Virus record (IMG/VR): IMGVR_UViG_3300021957_000056
Location: 1-50,505 of that record
From: a virus
Length of the DNA: 50,505 nucleotides
Direction: 5' to 3' (one strand)
Part shown: positions 16,924-23,894 of the stretch, piece by piece
How positions within the stretch are numbered: the first letter of the stretch is position 1
How the letters are laid out: each line of letters opens with the position of its first letter
Notes under the pieces: model-generated
Seen by the model: only the letters and a program-made list of their open reading frames with translations
Databases searched by the model: none
Told to the model about the DNA's origin: nothing
Made by a program: the position numbers and the translations under genes

Positions 16924-17100
16924 TTATTCTACGTCTTTAGGTACCATTTTATGAAACTCTTGTAGATAGAACTGTATTCTATTGTCCCAGTCTTCCTTAT
17001 CTACTTCTTCAAACCATAAACTTAGAGTATCTATACTAGTGGCTATTTTTTCTAGTGCTTTTACTTTTCTAGTTTCTAATTCTAATTCTTCTTTTGTCAT
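16924..17100 (-). CDS. 58-residue acidic protein inside the cassette
   Basis: A complete ATG-to-TAA frame encodes 58 residues, from MTKEELELETRKVKALEK to EFHKMVPKDVE. Its ATG overlaps the preceding glycosyltransferase stop (ATGA), and it ends 1 nt before the next ATG, so it fills an otherwise empty 175-base gap in an operon with no other gaps. It is helical, acidic, cysteine-free, with 'DTLSLWFEEVDKEDWDNRIQ' in the middle (two Trp). Likely a small partner protein or regulator. A role as a substrate of the radical-SAM enzymes is possible but has no direct support. Confidence 0.8.
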   Translation of the reverse strand: MTKEELELETRKVKALEKIATSIDTLSLWFEEVDKEDWDNRIQFYLQEFHKMVPKDVE

Positions 17101-17936
17101 ACGTTTACTATTAATTCTGTTAATTTATCCCAGTGTGGATAATCATTATAATCAATATACGAAAAATTCTTCAATTCTTCTATAAAAAACTCAGGTTTTT
17201 TTATATCTATTCTATCACCCTGGTCTTTTATAGCATCGTACATTTTTTCATATTCCCAGTGCCAACTATAATCTTCTCTTGTATCTACTACTTCTCTTAT
17301 TCTTTGCATACAGGTAGAATCCCACTTAAAATGATGTACTTGTGTAAATACATGATCTATAGGCATTCTTTTTCTATGCCATCTACCCCAGCTATTTTTT
17401 TGAGGTGTAAAATAAGCATAATGTTGGCCAGAAGTTACATCTTGAAACCCTTTCATTAAAGTAATTTTATTAGGACAAGCTTGAGATAAAGGATATCTAA
17501 AGAAACCAGCTAATGGAAAGGCTTTATGAATATCCGTATCTCTCGTTATTTCAGGAAAAGTACCATTAGGGCCTAGACGGTCTAAGAACCCTCCTGTGAC
17601 AAAGTGAAAATCATTGTCTTCACAGTCCTTTATTATATCTCTAACATCGTATGGATAGACTTGTAATTCATCATCATCTGACACTATCCACCATTCGTCA
17701 GGTTTAGTTTTTTTTATATCATTGTATATTTCTGTTACTCTATCCCAATTATATCTAGGTTCAGTAATTACCTTAAATGGTTCGATTCCTAGTTTCTCTA
17801 CTTCTTCTAATATACCATCATTTTCATCTTGTCTATATACTGCTACATATACTTTATCTACTATATTTTTATAGTGTTTAAGCATATGTGGTAATATATG
17901 AGTATTTCTACCTACAACTGTAACTAAATTAAGCAT
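17097..17936 (-). CDS. GT-A (family 2-like) glycosyltransferase
   Basis: A 279-residue protein. The start 'LNLVTVVGRNTHILPHMLKH' with 'VDKVYVAVYRQDEND' is the first beta-alpha-beta of a GT-A fold, and 'EWWIVSDDDELQVYP' (D87-D89) is the nucleotide-sugar/metal DxD site. Residues 95-190 are an acceptor region ('FLDRLGPNGTFPEI', 'GQHYAYFTPQ', 'DHVFTQVHHFKWD' at about 200), where 'HHFKWD' is common in GT2-like proteins of this kind. Overlaps on both sides (8 nt with the methyltransferase gene, 4 nt with the 58-residue gene) put it in the cassette. It would transfer a sugar to the same acceptor as, or another from, the GT7 pair. Confidence 0.8.
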   Translation of the reverse strand: MLNLVTVVGRNTHILPHMLKHYKNIVDKVYVAVYRQDENDGILEEVEKLGIEPFKVITEPRYNWDRVTEIYNDIKKTKPDEWWIVSDDDELQVYPYDVRDIIKDCEDNDFHFVTGGFLDRLGPNGTFPEITRDTDIHKAFPLAGFFRYPLSQACPNKITLMKGFQDVTSGQHYAYFTPQKNSWGRWHRKRMPIDHVFTQVHHFKWDSTCMQRIREVVDTREDYSWHWEYEKMYDAIKDQGDRIDIKKPEFFIEELKNFSYIDYNDYPHWDKLTELIVNV

Positions 17937-18693
17937 GCTTTATAAATGTTATTCCTGTACTAGAAGGTTTATCTTTTACTATCCCCTCATTAAAGAAGTT
18001 AAACTTTTGCCATTCGTTCCCTATTTCTGAAATAAATTTAGAAGGTCCTTCTGTAAAATCTTGGTAATTATGTTTACTGTCTTCTGAAATTATATGATTT
18101 TTAGAGTAGTTCTTATCAGTATCATGTACTGAGATTATACCGTTTTTATTTAATAGCTTACTATATAGTTCAAAATCTTGTTTAATATTTTCATACGAAT
18201 GTCCTGCATCTATATGAAGATAATCAATTTTTATATCTTCTTTTACAAAAAAGTTATAATAAGCATTTTCTGTTGTTTCTTTTATATACCTTGGGTAAAA
18301 ATGAGATCTTAGAAATGAGCTATATTCAGTCCAATCAGTTTCCCCTCCTATCTTATTATCTGCATCTACTATAATAGTAACTCCTATATCACCCCAGTTG
18401 TTATGTTTATCTCCTTCAAATATATTTTGATCATGTAGATCTATTCTAGCTTGAGTCATAATACGAGGAATAAAACCTCCTCCACTACCTAAACACACAC
18501 ATGTTTTAGCTCTTATATATTGAATAGTTGAGTAGATTAGTAGACCATCCCCCATATCAAAATCAGATGCTCCATGTGTCCACCTGTATTTAACAGGAGT
18601 ATATTCAATATATTCTTTACCTTCAGTATCTACTTTATACTCTTGATTATTGGTTATAAACTTACTTATGAAATCTTTATTTGTTATAGACAT
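17929..18693 (-). CDS. class I SAM-dependent methyltransferase
   Basis: A 254-residue protein of the Methyltransf_24 kind. Motif I is 'CVCLGSGGGFIPRIM' (65-79), the strand-4/5 region is 'IDYLHIDAGHSYENIKQDF' (156-174, with D162, H165 and E168), and 'GIISVHDTDKNY' (185-196) is the post-motif 'HD' metal or base pair. The extended N-terminus (1-55) has 'YRWTHGASDFDMGDGLLIY'. Proteins of this kind methylate sugars or small molecules in O-antigen and capsule clusters. In this setting it may cap or modify the sugar added by the neighbouring transferases. It overlaps both neighbours (1 and 8 nt). Confidence 0.82.
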   Translation of the reverse strand: MSITNKDFISKFITNNQEYKVDTEGKEYIEYTPVKYRWTHGASDFDMGDGLLIYSTIQYIRAKTCVCLGSGGGFIPRIMTQARIDLHDQNIFEGDKHNNWGDIGVTIIVDADNKIGGETDWTEYSSFLRSHFYPRYIKETTENAYYNFFVKEDIKIDYLHIDAGHSYENIKQDFELYSKLLNKNGIISVHDTDKNYSKNHIISEDSKHNYQDFTEGPSKFISEIGNEWQKFNFFNEGIVKDKPSSTGITFIKHA

Positions 18694-19562
18694 TATCTTC
18701 TTGGTAAACTACTTAAGTCTAAGTTAGGTAAATTTATACAATTTTCCAAATGTTTTATATGATTTACGTATGAAAATCCTTTTTTGTTATTTAAATACCA
18801 TCCTTTTAGTGGTCCGTAGTGTTTAAAGTATACCTCTGATTCTTCCGCTGTCCATATACCTTTATCATGTTCACTGCCCCAATCCCAATCTTTGCAGTTC
18901 CAGTAATTAGATATTAGTGAATTATACTCTATATTCTTTTTATCTAATAGATGTCTTAATAGTAATTGTTCTGAGAATATAAGATATTGTGAATTAGGTG
19001 CTTTTAAAGATGTAAATTCTTCCATCATCTTTAAGCTCATTTCAGCATATTCTTTTGTAAAATCTGGATCTGGTAAGTTAAGGAAAGATACATTTACAGA
19101 AGATGGTTTCCATCTTTCTTTTATCGATAATTTACTAACATATTCATCTATAAAGGTTGGGTAATACCCTTTGCCTTCTTCAAGATTACAAACATATACC
19201 TTATCTAAATCTAATAAATGTTTTACTGGTTTATAAAAATGGGTATCATTATCCATTATTATAGCAGGTTCGTTTAACTCTGCTAAAACCTCTACTTTAG
19301 TTGCAGCCCAAAAAATATCTTTATTTATTCTTCTAGGCTTAGGAAGAGTTTTTATAGAGTCCCAATATTCTAATAGCCTATGTTTATTTAAAAAATCTAT
19401 TGTAAGATCATCTGCATATAAAACACACTTATCATCTCTGTTGTGCTTTTTCCATAAGTGTACAGATGCTAATAAAAGAAGAACATTAAATTTACTATCG
19501 ATATAATAATCGTTAGAATTATAATTCTTTTTTATATTCTCTAAAACCCATATTACTGTCAA
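18693..19562 (-). CDS. GT-A-like glycosyltransferase, first cassette gene (TTG start)
   Basis: A 289-residue protein. 'FNVLLLLASVHLWKKHN', 'CVLYADDLTIDFLNKH' and 'PAIIMDNDTHFYKP' (DND 104-106) outline a GT-A fold like capsular and GT8-like sugar transferases; 'EVYFKHYGPLKGW' lies near the end. The chosen start is TTG at 19562 (MTVIWVLENIKKN). The frame opens just upstream after TGA, with no ATG or GTG before the conserved first strand, and nearby ATGs are out of frame. It begins 17 nt after the adjoining fibre gene ends. It heads the modification cassette, which has no motif of its own here. Confidence 0.75.
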   Translation of the reverse strand: MTVIWVLENIKKNYNSNDYYIDSKFNVLLLLASVHLWKKHNRDDKCVLYADDLTIDFLNKHRLLEYWDSIKTLPKPRRINKDIFWAATKVEVLAELNEPAIIMDNDTHFYKPVKHLLDLDKVYVCNLEEGKGYYPTFIDEYVSKLSIKERWKPSSVNVSFLNLPDPDFTKEYAEMSLKMMEEFTSLKAPNSQYLIFSEQLLLRHLLDKKNIEYNSLISNYWNCKDWDWGSEHDKGIWTAEESEVYFKHYGPLKGWYLNNKKGFSYVNHIKHLENCINLPNLDLSSLPRR

Positions 19563-19579
19563 AACCTTTCATTTTTTTA

Positions 19580-20035
19580 TTACGGTGTTACGTGTGTTGT
19601 TGTGAAGTGTGCATAGTATACAGTCGCTTGAGTAGTACTTGTTGTAATAGTAAGTGTAGCGTTAGTACTAATTTGAGAGCCGCCACCTCCTGATGCCGTT
19701 CTCCAACTATCGAATGTATAAGGATAAGTTGCCGAAGCAACTAATGTGGGGTTATTCTCCCCTAAATCCATATTTTTTATGACTATTGTACCTGATGTAG
19801 CTCCTACTGAGTAAGGGTTAGTTAATTCAATTGTACCTCCAGTACCTGCAGTAGCACTACCATAAAATACGTCAGTGTTTTGTAATGTACTTACCGAGAA
19901 GGGTGCTGACTGAGCTGGATGAAAGTCATTTAGTGCAGTATCCAATTGAGCGTTTGTATCACTAGCAACATTATTTGCCCAAATATCGAAAGTTGAATAT
20001 GCTATGTTAGTTGCTCCGTAAGTATGGTATGACAT
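19580..20035 (-). CDS. small beta-rich virion-type protein with B-repeat-like end
   Basis: A 151-residue protein starting MSYHTYGATNIAYSTFDI. The second half ('YPYTFDSWRTASGGGGSQIS', then 'ATVYYAHF') resembles the Listeria-Bacteroides/InlB-type surface repeat (FxxW...G...IS...T...YAHF). This, plus its place below the S74 fibre, suggests an attached fibre-tip or accessory adhesin. No signal peptide. The call is by motif only. Confidence 0.55.
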   Translation of the reverse strand: MSYHTYGATNIAYSTFDIWANNVASDTNAQLDTALNDFHPAQSAPFSVSTLQNTDVFYGSATAGTGGTIELTNPYSVGATSGTIVIKNMDLGENNPTLVASATYPYTFDSWRTASGGGGSQISTNATLTITTSTTQATVYYAHFTTTHVTP

Positions 20036-20045
20036 AATTTACTTT

Positions 20046-20594
20046 TTAAAGTATTTCTATTTTCTTGCTAGGAAATATTTTCCCTAATTCTATTTTTATT
20101 TTTTCATATCCAAACTCAAAGATATTAGCTGCAAGTTTAGGATCAATCATTTTTCTCATCTCCTTCTTCGTTCCAGTTTCAATTTTCTCAATTGATGTGA
20201 TGGTTCTATAAAGTTTAATTTCTTCCCCATTTTCATCAAAGCTGGTATAAGGTACTTCTTTTGTAACTTCTTTTTCCTCTAATATAGGAATTGTTACTTC
20301 TTCTTCTCTTGCAAGATCTACCTCTATTAAATTTGGTACAGTTTTCTCTACTCCTTCTGATTCATCATTTTCATAATAAATCACTTTATCTCTCACTAAA
20401 CCTACCATCGGTCTATCTTCTTCTTCTACGTAAGTCTTATTAAACCTACTTGCATGCTCCTTATCTATCCAGTATGTCAATTGAAACCTTGCTTTTGATG
20501 TAACTCTGTTTACTTTGAAACTTTCTATTCTAACGTACACTTCATGAGAAGGTCCGTTACTTGTTTCCAAGTCTACGTTTAAAATGTAACCCAT
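20046..20594 (-). CDS. beta-rich protein downstream of the S74 fibre, unknown
   Basis: A 182-residue protein starting MGYILNVDLETSNGPSHE. An N-terminal beta domain (residues 5-60, 'VYVRIESFKVNRVTSKARFQ') is followed by an acidic segment and a Lys/Glu helix ('KEMRKMIDPKLAANIFEFGY'). Phage proteins of this shape often sit next to fibre genes. It starts 10 nt after the S74 protein stop; no catalytic motif is visible. A role in fibre assembly or attachment is inferred from context. Confidence 0.55.
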   Translation of the reverse strand: MGYILNVDLETSNGPSHEVYVRIESFKVNRVTSKARFQLTYWIDKEHASRFNKTYVEEEDRPMVGLVRDKVIYYENDESEGVEKTVPNLIEVDLAREEEVTIPILEEKEVTKEVPYTSFDENGEEIKLYRTITSIEKIETGTKKEMRKMIDPKLAANIFEFGYEKIKIELGKIFPSKKIEIL

Positions 20595-20604
20595 TAACTT
20601 TTTT

Positions 20605-22113
20605 TTATTTACTTAACTCGTCAACTTTAGCTGATAATTCTTTAACTGCTTGAATTAATACAGCTGTCAATTTAGCATAATCAACTGCTAAATGTCCGTG
20701 CTCTCTCTCAGTTACTATTTCAGGATACTGTGCTTTTACTTCTTGTGCTATTACCCCTATGTCGTGACCTTCGTGAGAGTGTATTGTTTGTTTTTCTTCA
20801 TCAGATAATTCTTTCCAATCAAAAGATACACCTCTTAAAGCTTTTACTTTATCTAATGCACCTCCTAATTCTTCTACATTCTCTTTTAATCTTTCATCCG
20901 AAGAATAGAATGATGTAATATCGTTAGTAGCTCTAATTTCTCCTGAAGTACCAGATGCTGCTGTACCTACACCAAAGCTATCAAATTGTACATCGTCTGT
21001 TGTATCTAATGCATGTACAACACCGGAAACTGTATCGTCTGTTAATGTTAAGTTAATACCAGTCTGTCCTGTTGTATCTGAAACTGCAAAGTTAGTATTA
21101 TCAGAAATATCAATTGATGATAAAGTTGATATTGAACCTAACCCTAAAGTTGTTCTTGCTGCTGCTGCATCTGCATCATCTACAAGTGTTTTACCAAATG
21201 CTGATATTGTTGTTGATGCTGGTAAAGAGAATGTTAAGATATCTGCATCTGTATTACCTGTTGTTAATACTTGTGCTTCTGATCCTGTTGCTCCTGCAAT
21301 CCAGTAATTGTTAGTTCCATCCCATAATAGTGATCCTGTAGCAGGTGAATCGTTAACTGCTAAACCACCTAATGTAGAAGCAACTCCATTAACTGCTATA
21401 ATATTATCACCGATATTTAGTGTGTTTGAATTAACCGTTGTAGTAGTACCGTTTACAGTTAAATTACCTGATAATGTAAGTCCTGTAAATGTTGGAGAAT
21501 CTCCTGTTCCTACTCCTAGTGATGTTCTAGCTGTAGCTCCTGTTTCTAATACAAAGTTAGAACCATCCCCTACTATTATACCTCCATCTGTTACTGCTAA
21601 TCCTGCAACGTCCGCCAGTTGTGCATCATATGCCTGTACATTTGTTCCGATAGTTAATCCAAGTGATGTTCTAGCTGTAGCGCCTGTCTCTAGAACAAAG
21701 TTGGAACCATTTCCTACTATAAATCCTCCGTCTGTTACTGCCAGTCCTGCAACATCTGCAAGCTGTGCATCATATGCTTGAACATCTGATCCAATTGCTA
21801 GACCTAAATTTGTTCTTGTACTATTACCATCAGCAAGTGTCAATGCACCTCCTGCTGCTACAGTACCATCTCCTGATACATTACCAAATAAAGTATCCTC
21901 TAAATTACTATAGGTTACTTTCTTTTCAGTCCCTGCATCGGAAAATAAAAAGTTATCTGCCTGATCAATTGTTGCACCTCCTAGTGCAGTAAGTGAATCC
22001 AGGTTAAATGAAGTGGCTGCTACTCCTGTTAAGTTAGTACCATCTCCTATGAATGATCCAGTAAACGATCCTGTTAAGGCTGTGTTTATACCGGTTGCGC
22101 TATCTATTCTCAT
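20605..22113 (-). CDS. tail fibre with C-terminal S74 intramolecular chaperone
   Basis: A 502-residue fibre. It begins MRIDSATGINTALTGSFTGS with the usual TGS-rich trimeric start and 'FIGDGTNLTGVAATSF'. Residues about 110-200 hold tandem 48-residue units ('QAYDAQLADVAGLAVTDGG', 144-nt DNA copies from 21518 and 21662, plus a partial copy). Residues 405-502 are a peptidase S74 chaperone: 'SDERLKENVEELGGALDKVK', then 'FDWK', 'GHDIGVIAQEVK' and 'AVDYAKLTAVLIQAVKEL'. In this family the chaperone guides trimer folding and cuts itself off just before the SDERLK serine, so the mature fibre would end near residue 404. The gene starts a unit preceded by a TATTTATA motif. Confidence 0.85.
   Translation of the reverse strand: MRIDSATGINTALTGSFTGSFIGDGTNLTGVAATSFNLDSLTALGGATIDQADNFLFSDAGTEKKVTYSNLEDTLFGNVSGDGTVAAGGALTLADGNSTRTNLGLAIGSDVQAYDAQLADVAGLAVTDGGFIVGNGSNFVLETGATARTSLGLTIGTNVQAYDAQLADVAGLAVTDGGIIVGDGSNFVLETGATARTSLGVGTGDSPTFTGLTLSGNLTVNGTTTTVNSNTLNIGDNIIAVNGVASTLGGLAVNDSPATGSLLWDGTNNYWIAGATGSEAQVLTTGNTDADILTFSLPASTTISAFGKTLVDDADAAAARTTLGLGSISTLSSIDISDNTNFAVSDTTGQTGINLTLTDDTVSGVVHALDTTDDVQFDSFGVGTAASGTSGEIRATNDITSFYSSDERLKENVEELGGALDKVKALRGVSFDWKELSDEEKQTIHSHEGHDIGVIAQEVKAQYPEIVTEREHGHLAVDYAKLTAVLIQAVKELSAKVDELSK
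21518..21805 (-). repeat. two tandem 144-nt (48-residue) fibre repeats
   Basis: The DNA at 21518-21661 recurs at 21662-21805 at 144-nt spacing with scattered third-position changes, encoding 'LADVAGLAVTDGG(F/I)IVG' repeats of the S74 fibre shaft. It is in-frame protein repetition, not a mobile element. Confidence 0.8.
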
Positions 22114-22149
22114 AATATTTTTACTTTAAAGTTATATCGGTTATTCTAA

Positions 22150-22157
22150 TATAAATA
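22150..22157 (-). promoter_or_regulatory. TATTTATA motif upstream of S74 fibre
   Basis: Coding strand TCGATATTTATATTAGAA, ending 36 nt before the ATG at 22113. It is the only motif copy upstream of the modification cassette, so it would drive 22113 down to 7988. Confidence 0.5.
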
Positions 22158-22170
22158 TCGACTATTTTAC

Positions 22171-22566
22171 TTAAATACTTCCTGTAACCCAATTTTCTAT
22201 ATCTTCGTTCCAACTATAGGATCCTGTATAAGATCCTGTAGCATCTCCTGTTGGTTTTGCTACTGGTGCTTCCCATAGAAATGAACCTGTATTTAGATTC
22301 CATGAGTTAAATGGTTGTGGTGCATAAAATACATCTGATGTTCTATCATATGTATATCCTACTCCTGCATAATTACCTCTTAATGAACCTGATTGATTTG
22401 TACGAGGAGTATTAGAATTCGGTTCATAATGAACATTTCCTCTTGTATTATATGATGTCTGGATCCACGTTCCTGGTGAATCATCTATAAAGTTATCAAA
22501 GAATGATGCATCTGCAACAATTACTTTAATTACTTTTCCTTGTCTGACCTTTGCGTAATGTGCCAT
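22171..22566 (-). CDS. small marine-phage fibre-region protein
   Basis: A 131-residue protein starting MAHYAKVRQGKVIKVIVAD. 'GTWIQTSYNTRGNVHYEPN', 'GNYAGVGYTYDRTSDVFYAP' and 'PFNSWNLNTGSFLWEAPV' are the signatures of a small protein I recognise as common beside fibre genes in marine phages. It is usually called a hypothetical structural protein. A TATTTATA motif ends only 3 nt before the ATG. Function unknown. Confidence 0.75.
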   Translation of the reverse strand: MAHYAKVRQGKVIKVIVADASFFDNFIDDSPGTWIQTSYNTRGNVHYEPNSNTPRTNQSGSLRGNYAGVGYTYDRTSDVFYAPQPFNSWNLNTGSFLWEAPVAKPTGDATGSYTGSYSWNEDIENWVTGSI

Positions 22567-22569
22567 GTT

Positions 22570-22577
22570 TATAAATA
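22570..22577 (-). promoter_or_regulatory. TATTTATA motif immediately before 22566 start
   Basis: Coding strand AGATATTTATAAACATGG, only 3 nt from the motif to the ATG. If it acts as a late promoter at T4 spacing the message would be almost leaderless. Confidence 0.45.
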
Positions 22578-22586
22578 TCTACTTTT

Positions 22587-23891
22587 TTATGTTGTATATG
22601 TTCCTGATGATGTAAACTTAACTACCTTATATGATCCGTCAGTAGTTACTGTAGGAGATCCTGATGTTGTACCAGAATAATTAGAACTTAACATTCTAAG
22701 TATTACTATACCAGATCCACCTGCTCCTGAATCTTGACCATCACCTGATGCTCCTCCTCCACCGCCTGTGTTATTAGTTCCAGGAAGTCCATCATCGTTA
22801 TAGGCTAAAGAGTCTCCACCTCCACCTTGTCCACCGTCACCACCATCTCCTGTATAACCTACACCAGTTCCGGCAGTTCCACCGCCTCCACCTGCATAAT
22901 AAGTTAAAGTACCTGTGATGCCGGACTGTTTACCATCTCCTCCATCTCCGGGACTATCATGAGCTCCATTTTCACCAGCTTGACCTGCTCCTCCTCCACC
23001 TGCACCTACGTATGGGTGTCCTGTTGAGCCAATGTCACCACCGTCGTTTCCTTGACCGACTGTACCGCTACCTCCAGTACCCGTAGCGTTGTATTGAGTT
23101 CCTCCACCTCCTCCAGAACCTCCGTCTCTACCGTCGTAACTGTTATTAGATGCGCCTCCTCCTCCACCGTTAGAGGTATAAGCTACTCCTGTACCTATTA
23201 AAGAAGAATCACTTCCATCATTACCTTGATTTTGATAAGTTGTTTGAGCTGCTCCACCTCCACCTACTGTAGCGGCAAGAGAGACACCTGCGGATATACT
23301 ACTAATAGAGCCACTTAATAATCCTCCGGCTCCTCCTCCTCCACCGTTACTCCCTCCAGAAGCTCCTCCGGCTACTACTAAGTACTCTATATCATATCCA
23401 GGTGCTGCTGCAACTGTTACTGTTTGATTATTATAAGATTGTGAATTTATACTACCACTATCAAATACCGTTACATTATAGTAATAAGTTCCTTCAGCTA
23501 ATGTTGTTGTGTTTCTAATAAACCCTGATGATGAATCGGCATTAGAGAATATTATTTCAAAAGAAGATCCTGATATACTTGCACTATACGGTGTTGATGT
23601 TATATTATCTGCTTCTGATAAACTCATACTAATAAGATTAGTACCTGAAGATATAGATGCTGTTAAATTTCCTACTGCATCGTTAAATACTGAAGTTGGT
23701 GGATTTGAAGGATTTTCCTGTCCTCCTATAGTTGCCCAAGATCCAGTCCATACAAATAAACGACCGGAATCTTTTTCAATCATCATTCTTCCTTTTTCAT
23801 AGCTAGCAGTAACAGAAGAAGTCCCGAATGGGACTATAAACGATCCTGTTACGTCTAAGGATCCTGACATTTCTATATTCTCATATAACAT
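22587..23891 (-). CDS. glycine-rich fibre adhesin
   Basis: A 434-residue protein. The N-terminus (MLYENIEMSGSLDVTGSFIV) carries the shared fibre base motif, and 'GRLFVWTGSWATI' follows. Residues about 80-165 are a beta domain with a Ser/Thr-rich binding face. Residues 166-434 begin with 'YDIEYLVVAGGASGG' and hold about a dozen glycine-rich turns ('GGGGGAGGLLSGS', 'GGGGGASNNS', 'GAGGGGAGQAG', 'GGGASGDGQDSGAGGSGIVI'). Glycine-rich sheets like this form polyglycine-II-type receptor-binding heads in T-even adhesins (gp38 of S16-type phages). Function as host-receptor adhesin is inferred. Confidence 0.75.
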   Translation of the reverse strand: MLYENIEMSGSLDVTGSFIVPFGTSSVTASYEKGRMMIEKDSGRLFVWTGSWATIGGQENPSNPPTSVFNDAVGNLTASISSGTNLISMSLSEADNITSTPYSASISGSSFEIIFSNADSSSGFIRNTTTLAEGTYYYNVTVFDSGSINSQSYNNQTVTVAAAPGYDIEYLVVAGGASGGSNGGGGGAGGLLSGSISSISAGVSLAATVGGGGAAQTTYQNQGNDGSDSSLIGTGVAYTSNGGGGGASNNSYDGRDGGSGGGGGTQYNATGTGGSGTVGQGNDGGDIGSTGHPYVGAGGGGAGQAGENGAHDSPGDGGDGKQSGITGTLTYYAGGGGGTAGTGVGYTGDGGDGGQGGGGDSLAYNDDGLPGTNNTGGGGGASGDGQDSGAGGSGIVILRMLSSNYSGTTSGSPTVTTDGSYKVVKFTSSGTYTT

Positions 23892-23894
23892 AGT

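Noticed and set aside
21308-21781. 157-residue plus-strand ORF
   Set aside because: It mirrors the repeated fibre shaft codons of the S74 fibre gene on the other strand; all strong evidence supports the minus-strand gene.
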